From positions 123,608 to 187,607 of the forward strand of contig NZ_LQIX01000056.1 of assembly GCF_001500045.1 (NCBI RefSeq): a DNA stretch of 64,000 nucleotides, given 5' to 3'. Shown here piece by piece: positions 1-7,853 of the stretch (positions within the stretch are counted from its first letter, which is position 1; the number at the start of each line of letters is the position of its first letter). The notes below the pieces were generated by a model. It ran no database searches, was not told where the DNA came from, and saw only the letters and a list, made by a program, of their open reading frames with translations. The translations under genes and the position numbers were made by a program. Source of the DNA: Mycobacterium sp. GA-1199. GTDB taxonomy: Bacteria > Actinomycetota > Actinomycetes > Mycobacteriales > Mycobacteriaceae.

Positions 1-147
1 GTCTTCCTGGCCGAGCCGACGCAGGAATTCTGGATCGTCGTCCGGCCCGATCACCCGGGTGCGCGGACGGCTCGAAGACACTCGCGTCAGTCGCCAGCCG
101 ACATACGCCAGCGTGCACAACACGAGAATCAGGAGCAGATACGCCAC
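1..147 (-). CDS. Small membrane protein, Rv0530A-like (3' end cut by window edge)
   Basis: Reading the minus strand from a GTG at 147 gives 49 codons with no stop before the window edge. The start is supported by a strong AAGGAGG ribosome binding site about 10 bases upstream. Residues 2-18 are hydrophobic (AYLLLILVLCTLAYVGW), a single N-terminal membrane segment, followed by an arginine-rich stretch and an acidic tail with DDDPEF. Position and orientation, divergent from the Rv0531-like gene at 200, match the small gene Rv0530A that follows the cytochrome c maturation genes in M. tuberculosis; this is recalled synteny. The function is unknown. The 52-base gap to the next gene must hold both promoters. 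Confidence 0.6.
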   Translation of the reverse strand, partial: MAYLLLILVLCTLAYVGWRLTRVSSSRPRTRVIGPDDDPEFLRRLGQED

Positions 148-199
148 GAGAACAAAACCTCCTTGGTTCGAATATACGCGTCATCGGTAGGCTCGGTTC

Positions 200-511
200 G
201 TGTCCGACGGTCGCCAGGGAACTCGCCTCGTGGTCGACGTGCTGGCCTATGTGCTGGCACGGCTTCTGCTCGTCGCGGCGGTCGCCGCGGCGATTCTCGG
301 TGCCGGACATCTGCTCGGCCTGCGCGAATTCCCGCTCATCGTCGCGTTGCTCTTCGCGTTGGTGATCGCACTGCCACTGGGCATCTGGCTGTTCGCCCCG
401 CTCCGGCGCCGCGCCACCGAGAGCATCGCGGCCTTCGACGAACGAAGGCGCCGCGACCGGGAGCAGCTACAGGCCAGGCTGCGGGGCGAAGACCCACCGG
501 CCCGCGGATGA
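200..511 (+). CDS. DUF4229-type small membrane protein (Rv0531-like)
   Basis: A 103-residue protein starting at GTG. Two membrane segments are visible, about residues 11-38 and 45-66, joined by a short loop. The C-terminal third is a charged helical tail rich in Arg and Glu (ATESIAAFDERRRRDREQLQ). This two-helix plus basic coiled tail layout is that of actinobacterial DUF4229 proteins, and the place just upstream of the menA region fits Rv0531. The biochemical role is unknown. Codon use looks like that of its neighbours. Confidence 0.7.
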   Translation: MSDGRQGTRLVVDVLAYVLARLLLVAAVAAAILGAGHLLGLREFPLIVALLFALVIALPLGIWLFAPLRRRATESIAAFDERRRRDREQLQARLRGEDPPARG

Positions 512-611
512 CCACATCGGTGCGGGTCGACACGGTGGGCTGATGCGCCGACCCGCCGTCGTACTCGTCGGTAGATTGCGCTTCACGCCTCCGGCCGGGT
601 AAGACACCAAC

Positions 612-956
612 ATGATTTCGCCTAAAGAGCTATACAAGCGATGGCTAGACGAATTGTGGGCGGGAGATCCCGTTGCGGCCGAGCTGGTCACCGACGGATT
701 CTCGGGGCATTGGCCGGGCCGGGAGGTTCGTGGGCCTGCCGAACTGCAGGCGGTTGTCGGAGAGACCCATCAGATGCTCAGCGATCTGAAGTTCGTGATC
801 GAAGTGGAGCCGTTCGTCGACGGTGACATGCTGGCGGCCAGGTGGATCGGTACGGGCGCGGCCCAGGACGGACCGAAGCGGTTCACCGGTAACGACATCC
901 TGCGCATCGAAAACGGCCGCTTCGCCGAGTACTGGACCGGAACCAGCACCGGCTAA
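612..956 (+). CDS. SnoaL-like/NTF2-fold polyketide cyclase-type protein
   Basis: A 114-residue single-domain protein. The N-terminal helix with YKRWLDELWAGD, the central FSGHWPGREVRGP and the C-terminal ILRIENGRFAEYW are typical of the SnoaL-like (NTF2-fold) family, small cone-shaped barrels that bind hydrophobic ligands and sometimes catalyse cyclisation, isomerisation or hydrolysis. The substrate cannot be told from sequence. A TAGATT at 572-577 could be the -10 element, giving a leader of about 28 bases. The TAA stop overlaps the stop of the convergent gene on the other strand by three bases, leaving no room for a separate terminator. Confidence 0.75.
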   Translation: MISPKELYKRWLDELWAGDPVAAELVTDGFSGHWPGREVRGPAELQAVVGETHQMLSDLKFVIEVEPFVDGDMLAARWIGTGAAQDGPKRFTGNDILRIENGRFAEYWTGTSTG

Positions 957-1660
957 CCCCCAGCCGCATCCCGTAGCACCTGCTGGAGCTTGTCAAGGGG
1001 ATCGCCGGAGCCGGGATCCAGCCGCAACGCGTCGCGGGGCGTGTCGGCATCGGGCACCGCGGGCGCGGGGGCCGGCGCCTGCGGTGGTGGGGGCGGCGTC
1101 AGCGGTGGCGGCGGCGGGGGCGGAGCGGTCAGTCCGGCCAGCTTGGCCTGCAGCCGCGGTGCCGCGTCGTGGCGTACGGCCCGCCGCTCGGGGTCGGGAT
1201 CGGTGTTTCCTTCAAAACAGCCGTCGGGCGCGTTTTCGACGAGGTCGAGTGCGCTGAGGTATCGGTCGCGCGCCGCGTCGGGCCGGTTCTCCCACGCGTC
1301 GATGTCGCCTTGGCGCTCGCGGACGAGTTCCAGGTTGATCAGCACGGGACACGACCGATGCTGCGCGGTGCGACCGAGCGCTTCGGAGAAGTGAGCGTCG
1401 GCGTCGGCGAGACGGTCGTCGAGCACCGCGAGCGTGCCGGCCGCGAACGGCGCCTTCGCGGGTTCGACGATGTTGAGCAGGCCCATCACCGCGACGTCGC
1501 CGCGCAGTGCATCGGCGTCGCGCGCGGCGAAGTTCGACACCGCCGAGTGACCGGCCACCACAGCGGAGATGAGCTTCAGCGCGATCACCAGCGCCACGAT
1601 GACGACGGGGGCCGAGAACAGCAGTAACCGGCGGCGCAGCCGCAACCGAGAGGGACGCAT
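953..1660 (-). CDS. Membrane-anchored TPR-like protein, last gene of MoxR operon
   Basis: A 235-residue protein. One N-terminal membrane helix lies at about residues 12-35. A helical region follows with TPR-like spacing (FAAGTLAVLDDRLADADAHF; later DAARDRYLSALDLVEN). Next comes a proline tract near residues 178-200 and a short C-terminal helix ending DKLQQVLRDAAGG. It is translationally coupled to the vWA gene before it through TGATG at 1662-1658. MoxR-DUF58-vWA clusters commonly carry a membrane TPR protein, proposed as a scaffold for the AAA+ chaperone. The specific partner is not known. The call rests mainly on operon position because the repeats are degenerate. Confidence 0.6.
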   Translation of the reverse strand: MRPSRLRLRRRLLLFSAPVVIVALVIALKLISAVVAGHSAVSNFAARDADALRGDVAVMGLLNIVEPAKAPFAAGTLAVLDDRLADADAHFSEALGRTAQHRSCPVLINLELVRERQGDIDAWENRPDAARDRYLSALDLVENAPDGCFEGNTDPDPERRAVRHDAAPRLQAKLAGLTAPPPPPPPLTPPPPPQAPAPAPAVPDADTPRDALRLDPGSGDPLDKLQQVLRDAAGG

Positions 1661-2565
1661 CAGATCACCTCGTCCCGCCGGGCCGAGCGGCTGGTCCGGA
1701 ACTCGCGCAGCGTGAGGTAGATCTCGAACAGCAACAGCACCGCGGCCACCATGGCGAAGACCCAGTACAGGTCGGTGCGATCAACGGCGGTGGCGCTGGC
1801 CTGCGCCGACGAGACACCGTCCACATCGGGGGCGTCATCGGTGACCGCGCGCGCGGTATCGCGAGGGACGAACGGCACGCCGAGTTGATCGGCGACGGCC
1901 TGCAGACGCGAATCGTCGCGGGTCGCGCCGTAACCGAACACCGCGCCGCCGTCCACCGAACCGGGCACCGGATCGAACTCGCCCTGCGGGGCCTGGGACC
2001 CGGGTGCGCCGGAGCCGAAGTAGAACACCAGGTTCTGTGCGCCCGGGTTGCGCTGGCCCGCGGCGATCAACTGGTAACGCAGGACGTTCGCGGCGGCTGC
2101 CGCGTTCACCTCGCCCGCGGCGGTGTCGGGGGAGGCGGTGACGGCCGCGACCACCGGCTTGAGGCTCCAGTTGTCTTCGGACAGCGGCCATTCCACCGAG
2201 GAGCGCGCGGCGAACGTGATGAGGGCGAAGCGCGCCTGCGGGTAGTGGTCGATGAGCGCGGCGACGTCGTCGCGGATGTCGGCGATCGCCGAGTCGGTGG
2301 AGCGGTCGACGATCAAGAACACGTTGGGTGTCGCCTCGCCGTCCGAGCTCGTCGTGGCCGACTCCCCGGCGTCACCGCCGAGGGCGGGCCGGGCCGCGGC
2401 GATCAGCATCAGCATCACCGCAAGCGTCAGCGCCGACCACCGCCACACGGTCGTCCACCGCTGGCCGGTGCGCGCCAACTGGCGCATGGTGATGAGCCGC
2501 AGCACCACCGCGGCGAGGGCGACGGCGATCAACAGGACCGGCGGTACGACGGGGGAGAAGGTCAT
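1660..2565 (-). CDS. Membrane vWA-domain protein of MoxR operon, altered MIDAS
   Basis: The start is placed at the ATG at 2565, which overlaps the preceding stop as ATGA; an earlier in-frame start at 2592 would overlap the upstream gene further. This gives 301 residues. Membrane helices lie at about 8-26, 42-60 and 266-285, with a Rossmann-like vWA domain between the second and third. The metal-site motif, normally DxSxS, reads D87-R-S-T-D91, so the last serine is an aspartate. BatA/BatB-like vWA proteins are the usual partners of MoxR ATPases. The C-terminal tail after the last helix is basic. Metal dependence is doubtful given the altered motif. Confidence 0.65.
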   Translation of the reverse strand: MTFSPVVPPVLLIAVALAAVVLRLITMRQLARTGQRWTTVWRWSALTLAVMLMLIAAARPALGGDAGESATTSSDGEATPNVFLIVDRSTDSAIADIRDDVAALIDHYPQARFALITFAARSSVEWPLSEDNWSLKPVVAAVTASPDTAAGEVNAAAAANVLRYQLIAAGQRNPGAQNLVFYFGSGAPGSQAPQGEFDPVPGSVDGGAVFGYGATRDDSRLQAVADQLGVPFVPRDTARAVTDDAPDVDGVSSAQASATAVDRTDLYWVFAMVAAVLLLFEIYLTLREFRTSRSARRDEVI

Positions 2566-3566
2566 CGCCGCAGCACCGCCAGAGACAGACACAGCAGCGC
2601 CGAGACCGCGACCGCGATCGCCAACGGGACGGTCGGGGTGTCGCCGCGGAAACCTGCGAGGGTGGCGGCACGGTCGGCGTCCGGCGGATGCGCGCGGATC
2701 CCGTCCAACTGAGCCTCCAGATCGGGCCCGACGGGCGCGTATCGCCCGCTCGTGGCCGACACGACGGAACGCACGGGGCCCGGGGACGACACCAACGCGT
2801 TGACCTGGATTCCGCGCTCCTGGGCCAACTCGGCGACCTGCTGGTCGGTGTAGAGCGAGGGACGGGTCTCATTCGGGGCGCGTAATTCGCCCGGCCCCAG
2901 ATAGATGATCGAACGGCGCCGCTCACCGGGCGGCTCGTCGGGGGGGAAACCCGCGACGCACAGCGCGAGGACGTCGGCGACGCTCGTCGCGTAGTCGACA
3001 TACGTCACGGGCGCGGCGAACGAGGCGAGGCTGTTCCGTTTGGCCGAACGCTGGGCGGGCGAGAGCGCGTCATCGTCGGGCAGGCCGGCCAGACCGGCTG
3101 CCTCCCCGAGCTTTTCGACCGCGAACTGATGATCGCGGGTCAGCGGAATCACCCGGCGGTTGGCCGAGGTCAATCCGATCCGCTGTGTGCTGAACGTCCC
3201 CGTGCGCTGCGCGAAATACGACAGGAAAGCGCCGGTGTTCGGATCATCGACCGGTTCGGCGACGCACAGCATGACGTCCTCGGGCACCTCGGAGGTCTGT
3301 AGCGACCACCACAATCCGCTGGGGCGGGCGCTGGCCAGCACGGCAGCACCGAACAACAGCACGAGCAGCGCGATCGTGACGACCATCGACACCGTTCGCG
3401 CCCTCGCCACCCGCGCGTACTCCGGCAGCCGGGTCAGGCGGGCGGTGTTGGCCAACGGCCGCAACTGCCGCCGCAGCTGCTTCGTCGGCACGAGCACCGC
3501 GAGCGCCACAGCGCCTGCCAGACAGGCGAATCCGATGACTGCGATCGGCCACCAGGTCAGGGCCAC
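2562..3566 (-). CDS. Membrane protein with degenerate vWA-like domain, MoxR operon
   Basis: A 334-residue protein with two N-terminal membrane helices (about 6-26 and 60-80) and one C-terminal helix (about 312-331). That is the same topology as the following vWA gene, suggesting distant duplication. The central domain begins with a strand VMLCVAEPVDD where a vWA fold would carry DxSxS, but the motif is absent. It overlaps its neighbours on both sides: 10 bases with the upstream gene and 4 with the downstream one. It probably forms a membrane complex with the other vWA protein. The domain call is by analogy of topology and operon position. Confidence 0.55.
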   Translation of the reverse strand: MALTWWPIAVIGFACLAGAVALAVLVPTKQLRRQLRPLANTARLTRLPEYARVARARTVSMVVTIALLVLLFGAAVLASARPSGLWWSLQTSEVPEDVMLCVAEPVDDPNTGAFLSYFAQRTGTFSTQRIGLTSANRRVIPLTRDHQFAVEKLGEAAGLAGLPDDDALSPAQRSAKRNSLASFAAPVTYVDYATSVADVLALCVAGFPPDEPPGERRRSIIYLGPGELRAPNETRPSLYTDQQVAELAQERGIQVNALVSSPGPVRSVVSATSGRYAPVGPDLEAQLDGIRAHPPDADRAATLAGFRGDTPTVPLAIAVAVSALLCLSLAVLRR

Positions 3567-4030
3567 GAGCGGATCAGCTCCTCGGTTGTCGCGCCTACCT
3601 CGCCGACCCGCACCGGTGAGGCCGCGTTGAACTGCGCGTCGTCGAGCGCGGCGAGCGTCGGCGCGGCAGGCGCCAGCTCCCCGGATGCGATGTCGTCGAG
3701 CTGCATGTACTGCGCCCGTGTCCCGGTCGCCTGGTGCAGGAAACTGCGCAGGGTCCGGCTCATCGCCGCGCCGGCCTCGGCGTCGGTGAGTTCACCGTCG
3801 CGGTGTCGGGCGGTGATGCGTTGCACGCTGTGCACGAACCGACGGCGCAGTAGCCGGGCATGCAGGGAACGCGCCACGGGAAGGCGCCGGAGCCGCTGCG
3901 CTGGCAGCGTCCACACGAAAACGCCGACGTACCATGTGATTACTAGCACCGCGATCAGCACCCCGAGCCACAACCACCCCGACGAGTACGGCATCGGCCC
4001 GCCGACGAACCGCAACAGGTCATCCGGCAC
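3557..4030 (-). CDS. Small membrane protein of MoxR operon (DUF4381-like position)
   Basis: A 157-residue protein starting at GTG 4030, which lies inside the end of the DUF58 gene; an internal ATG at residue 13 is an alternative start. One strong membrane helix spans about residues 18-41 (LWLGVLIAVLVITWYVGVF). A basic helical domain follows (RFVHSVQRITARHRDGELTD) and a mixed C-terminal tail. In MoxR/DUF58 clusters the small gene between DUF58 and the vWA proteins is often a DUF4381-type single-pass protein; this one has that size, topology and place. No catalytic motif is seen. Confidence 0.55.
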   Translation of the reverse strand: MPDDLLRFVGGPMPYSSGWLWLGVLIAVLVITWYVGVFVWTLPAQRLRRLPVARSLHARLLRRRFVHSVQRITARHRDGELTDAEAGAAMSRTLRSFLHQATGTRAQYMQLDDIASGELAPAAPTLAALDDAQFNAASPVRVGEVGATTEELIRSWP

Positions 4031-4892
4031 GGGCGAACACCTCGGTCAATGCGACGAGCCGGGCACGGATCTCACTGCTGGCGCCGATCCTGGTGTGCGG
4101 GACCGCGCGGGCGGTCATGAACTCGTCGAGTCGGTGCGCCCGCGCCTGCTCTGCCTTGCGGTACGCCGCGACCACCCGCGGGCCCAGTGTGGCGGTGTCG
4201 AGGACGAACCGGCCGGTCGACACGTCGAATCCGGCCCGGTCATCGCCGTTGGTGCCGACGGCGGGCATGTCGGAGACCGTCGCCCACAACACGTCGTGGC
4301 GGGCGGTCAGTCGGGTGACAGCGTCGGTCAGCCGGTCGTCGACCTCCGGCTCGTCGGACACCACCACGACCAGCATCGGGTGGCGGTAATGCGTTGCGAC
4401 GTAGTCGAGTTGGCAGACGATGTCACTGCGGCCAGAACCTTGGCAGGCGTGACCGTAGTGCCTGTGCAGCAGGCTTTCGATGTGGGTCTCGCCGCGACGC
4501 TGCCGGATGTTGACGCAGCCCCGGGTGTCGCCGAACACCATGCCGATCTGGTCGGACCGCCCGAGCGTGATGAGCCCGAACGCACCCAAGATGTTCACCG
4601 CCACATCGCGTTTCACTTCGCCACTGGGGGTCAGGGCCGCCATGTTGCGACCGGCGTCGGCGACGAGCAGGAGCTTGTGGTGCTTCTCGGAGACGAACCG
4701 TTTGATCAGCACATGACCTGAGCGTGCCGAGGCCTTCCAGTCGATGTCGCGGACGTCGTCGCCGGGTACGTACGGCCGCAGGTCGTCGAATTCCAGGCTG
4801 CGGGTGTGCAACAGCGCGTAGCGGCCGCCTTCGAGCATGCCGCGGGTGTCGGTGCCGAAGTGCGTCCTCGCCGTGGTGAGGTGTCTGCCCAT
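4020..4892 (-). CDS. DUF58 domain protein of MoxR operon
   Basis: A 290-residue soluble protein. The DUF58 signature is clear at about residues 39-57 (RPYVPGDDVRDIDWKASAR), followed by a vWA-like core. The metal-site position reads D79-A-G-R-N83 rather than the usual D-x-S-x-S, so metal binding may be weak or lost. DUF58 proteins are encoded next to MoxR AAA+ ATPases and are thought to be clients or adaptors. It begins 7 bases after the moxR stop, so the two are cotranscribed. The length is typical of the family. Confidence 0.8.
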   Translation of the reverse strand: MGRHLTTARTHFGTDTRGMLEGGRYALLHTRSLEFDDLRPYVPGDDVRDIDWKASARSGHVLIKRFVSEKHHKLLLVADAGRNMAALTPSGEVKRDVAVNILGAFGLITLGRSDQIGMVFGDTRGCVNIRQRRGETHIESLLHRHYGHACQGSGRSDIVCQLDYVATHYRHPMLVVVVSDEPEVDDRLTDAVTRLTARHDVLWATVSDMPAVGTNGDDRAGFDVSTGRFVLDTATLGPRVVAAYRKAEQARAHRLDEFMTARAVPHTRIGASSEIRARLVALTEVFARAG

Positions 4893-4899
4893 ACCGGCC

Positions 4900-5901
4900 C
4901 TACGGCACTCGAACCGCTTGCAGGACAGCGTCGATGATCAGCTCGGGCGTGACGTTGGCGCTGGCGGCCTCGAACCCGAGGATGAGTCGGTGCCGCAGCA
5001 CCCGGTGGGCGAGCTTGGCGATGTCGCCGGGGATGACGTGTCCGCGGCCGGACAACAGGGCCAGCGCCCGGGCGGCATTGCAGAAGGCGATGGTCGCGCG
5101 GGGGCTGGCGCCGTACTCGATCAACCGGGCCAGTTGGCGCGGCAGATAACGGTCGGGTTCACGGGTGACGGTGACCAGTTGGCTGGCGTAGTGCATCAGC
5201 GCGCGGTCCATATGGACGTGACGCACGACGGCGCGGAGCCGGCGGATGTCGCCGAGGCCGGCGACCGGCCTGCTGCGGTGGTCTTTGTCGTAGAGTCCCG
5301 CATCCATCCGGGCCATCATCTCCACCTCCTGTTCGGGGGTGGGGTAGTGCACGACGTCCTTGAGCATGAACCGGTCGGTCTGTGCCTCCGACAGCGGATA
5401 GGTGCCCTCCTGGTCGACGGGGTTCTGGGTGGCGATCACCAGGAACGGCTCGGGAATCGGATACTCGGTGCCCGCGATCGTGGTCTGACGCTCCTCCATC
5501 GCCTCGAGCATCGCGCTCTGCGTCTTGGCGCTGGACCGGTTGATCTCGTCGAGCAGCACGATGTTGGTGTGCACCGGCCCGAGCTGGGTGACGAACGAGT
5601 TGGTCGCGGACTCGTAGATCTGGGTGCCGATGATGTCGCTGGGCAGCAGGTCGGGCGTGCACTGGATACGTCGGAAACCCCCGTCGATGGCTTCGGCGAT
5701 GACGCGCGCGGCGGTCGTCTTGGCCAGCCCCGGCACGCTCTCGATGAGGATGTGCCCGCCCGCGAGCAGGCCGATCAGCAACGACTCGCGCAGGTTCTCC
5801 TGGCCGACGACCTTGGCCGAGAACGCTTCGGAGACCGCGGCGACGACCCGCCGCGCCTCCGCGAGATCGCGCTGGTCGAGTTGAGTTCGTGCTGCGGTCA
5901 T
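4900..5901 (-). CDS. MoxR-family AAA+ ATPase
   Basis: The start is set at ATG 5901 because GAGAGG sits just upstream and the family begins about here; a longer frame from 5955 is open but has no support. This gives 333 residues. Walker A is VPGLAKTT (about 56-63), the usual MoxR variant. Walker B is IVLLDEINR (114-122) and sensor 1 is IATQNP (156-161), with the lid domain in the last third. MoxR ATPases act as chaperones that insert cofactors or assemble complexes. It leads a six-gene operon (ATPase, DUF58, small membrane protein, two vWA-type membrane proteins, TPR protein). It resembles the shorter mycobacterial MoxR paralogues rather than longer MoxR1; which one was not determined. Confidence 0.9.
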   Translation of the reverse strand: MTAARTQLDQRDLAEARRVVAAVSEAFSAKVVGQENLRESLLIGLLAGGHILIESVPGLAKTTAARVIAEAIDGGFRRIQCTPDLLPSDIIGTQIYESATNSFVTQLGPVHTNIVLLDEINRSSAKTQSAMLEAMEERQTTIAGTEYPIPEPFLVIATQNPVDQEGTYPLSEAQTDRFMLKDVVHYPTPEQEVEMMARMDAGLYDKDHRSRPVAGLGDIRRLRAVVRHVHMDRALMHYASQLVTVTREPDRYLPRQLARLIEYGASPRATIAFCNAARALALLSGRGHVIPGDIAKLAHRVLRHRLILGFEAASANVTPELIIDAVLQAVRVP

Positions 5902-5998
5902 GGATACCTCTCGTCTCCGGCTGCCGGATGCGGATACCCGGGCCAGGGTATTCACACACCGCTGATCGGGGGCGAACGGCCGCGGCGAATGCGAGAGG

Positions 5999-7249
5999 CT
6001 ACGTCAGGAAGCGTTCGACGTACGGTGCGAAGCGGGCCTCCAACTCGTTCGGGTCGAGACCGAACATCTCCGGCGACGTCGCCACTCGCCCGAGCCGGCC
6101 CCGCTGGTGGCCCGCGAGGTATTCGGCCATGGCGACGCGGGCGTCGTCGGTCATCGCCTCGTCCGCGAGCGCGTAAATCGCTGCGGCGGTGCCCATTTCG
6201 TCGGCCATGAAGTCGTCGAACCTGACGTCGATCGAGCGTTCGGCTCCAATGACGTCGCGATCGCGGATCAGCGCGGCCAGCATGAGCTCGAGACGGTCGA
6301 TCCAGCATGCGGCGATGTCCTCGACCGGAACCGGTGCGCAGTGCATGCGCGCGGAGTAGGTGAGCATCGCGAGCATCGACAGCACCACCGGGACCGGATC
6401 GCGGTGGGTCGTGATCACCACCACGCCGGGAAAGACCCGGTCGAGCACCGGGAGTTGCTCGAGGTGCTGAGGCGATTTCAGCAGCCACCGCCTGCCCCCA
6501 CGCAGGAACTGCAGCGCCTTCAACTGCAGGGCCAGGTGCTCGTAGTGGGGTGTCTGGTCATGTGACAGGTAGTAGTCGCGCCACCGCGGTACATGCGCCA
6601 ACGTCTCGAACAGCATCGACGAGAAGTCGTTGGCCAGCAGTTGTATCTCCTCGTGCACGTGGTCGGTCGTCATCTCGTGCATGAGCGCGAAATGCGGCAT
6701 GACCGCGTTCATGAACTCGACCGCGGCATCCATCCGGGTGCGCCGGGGGTCCGGTTCGATGCCGGCCTCCGCCGGCAGCGGGAACGGTTCGTTGCTCTCC
6801 CAGTACGGCAGGGTGCGGAAGGTCGGTCCCGCGGCCAGCAGGTTGTGCAGGTGAGTGGTGCCCGTGCGGGGCAGGCCGGCGATGACGACCGGCGGCGCCA
6901 GTTCGATCTCGTGGATCTCGGGATGCCTGGCCAGCAGATCGGTCAGCAGCAGACGGTTCTTCAGCAATTGCGCCAGCTGGGCGTGGAAGTTCACGACTCC
7001 CGCGGCGCTGAGTCCCGGAATCTCCTGCAGCGCAGCGAGATACACGCCGAGTCGGTCGCGGTAATCATCGGGACCGAAGTCGTCGAGCCCGGTCTCCGCG
7101 CTGGCCTTGGCGTGCAGGGCGTCGGCATCGAGCGGGCACTCGGGCGCCATCGCCGCCATCATGTCGCGAATCGGCTGGATCGCCGCTGGGAAACGCGGCT
7201 CGGCGAGGTCGTCGAGAACGACTGGCGGCGCTGGTGAGATGTCGGTCAC
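5999..7249 (-). CDS. PAPS-dependent sulfotransferase family protein
   Basis: A 416-residue cytoplasmic enzyme. The 5'-phosphosulfate loop is PPVVIAGLPRTGTTHLHNLL (about 119-138), and the 3'-phosphate-binding segment is THRDPVPVVLSMLAML. These identify a sulfotransferase using 3'-phosphoadenosine 5'-phosphosulfate. Mycobacteria have several such Stf-type enzymes acting on lipids and glycolipids; the acceptor here is unknown. The GTG start at 7249 has a TAACAT -10-like hexamer 8 bases upstream, indicating a short or absent leader. It is divergent from a TetR gene only 28 bases away, so TetR control is likely. Downstream is the moxR promoter region. Confidence 0.85.
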   Translation of the reverse strand: MTDISPAPPVVLDDLAEPRFPAAIQPIRDMMAAMAPECPLDADALHAKASAETGLDDFGPDDYRDRLGVYLAALQEIPGLSAAGVVNFHAQLAQLLKNRLLLTDLLARHPEIHEIELAPPVVIAGLPRTGTTHLHNLLAAGPTFRTLPYWESNEPFPLPAEAGIEPDPRRTRMDAAVEFMNAVMPHFALMHEMTTDHVHEEIQLLANDFSSMLFETLAHVPRWRDYYLSHDQTPHYEHLALQLKALQFLRGGRRWLLKSPQHLEQLPVLDRVFPGVVVITTHRDPVPVVLSMLAMLTYSARMHCAPVPVEDIAACWIDRLELMLAALIRDRDVIGAERSIDVRFDDFMADEMGTAAAIYALADEAMTDDARVAMAEYLAGHQRGRLGRVATSPEMFGLDPNELEARFAPYVERFLT

Positions 7250-7277
7250 AGGCAGTTATGTTACTGTGAGTTTCGTA
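7250..7277. promoter_or_regulatory. Divergent promoter/operator between sulfotransferase and TetR genes
   Basis: Only 28 bases separate the two starts. On the minus strand TAACAT (7263-7258) is a good -10 for the sulfotransferase. The half sites TTAC (7261-7264) and GTAA (7275-7278) form a short dyad with a 10-base gap, a plausible but weak TetR site. Overlap of promoter and dyad would let one TetR dimer block both genes. Confidence 0.35.
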
Positions 7278-7853
7278 ATGACGACGGAAATTGGCCGACC
7301 TCGCGACAAGCGCATCGACGACGCAGTGCTGAGCGCGACGGTCGACCTGCTCGGGTCCGCCGGTTACGCGGATCTCACCGTCGATGCGATCGCCCGGCGC
7401 GCGGGCACGAGCAAGCCCGCCATCTACCGCCGTTGGCCGGGCAAGGCGCACCTCGTGCACGAGGCGGTGTTTCCGCTCGGCGCGGCGACCGAACTGCCCG
7501 ACACCGGATCACTGGCCGGCGACATCCGGGAGATGGTCCACCGAACGGTCGGCGTGCTGACCACACCAGCCGCACGTGCCGCGTTGCCCGGACTGGTTGC
7601 GGAGATGGCCGCCGATCCCGCGCTGCACGCCGCGCTGCTGGAGCGCTTCTCGCACGTACTCTCGCGCGGCCTGACTGAACGGCTCGACGCGGCGGTGACT
7701 CGCGGCGAGGTCCGGCCGGAGGTGTCGGCCGCCGACGTCGTGGAGGCCATGGCCGGTATGACGTTCCTGTGTCTGATCACCCGCGCAGATCGCCTCGACG
7801 ACGCATGGGTGGACCGAACCGCCACTTTCATCACGAGAGGAATCAGCGCATGA
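7278..7853 (+). CDS. TetR-family transcriptional regulator
   Basis: A 191-residue regulator starting at ATG 7278 (GTG 7266 is an alternative). The N-terminal helix-turn-helix is clear: GYADLTVDAIARRAGTSKPA followed by IYRRWPGKAHL. The C-terminal ligand domain is helical and Ala/Leu-rich, of the TetR_C type. Its stop overlaps the start of the DUF1214 gene (ATGA at 7850-7853), so those two are cotranscribed. It faces the sulfotransferase gene across a 28-base gap, the standard layout for local repression. The ligand is unknown. Confidence 0.88.
   Translation: MTTEIGRPRDKRIDDAVLSATVDLLGSAGYADLTVDAIARRAGTSKPAIYRRWPGKAHLVHEAVFPLGAATELPDTGSLAGDIREMVHRTVGVLTTPAARAALPGLVAEMAADPALHAALLERFSHVLSRGLTERLDAAVTRGEVRPEVSAADVVEAMAGMTFLCLITRADRLDDAWVDRTATFITRGISA

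Noticed and set aside
4837..6210. A 457-codon plus-strand frame across moxR
   Set aside because: Antisense to the MoxR ATPase with all its motifs; no family pattern in the frame.
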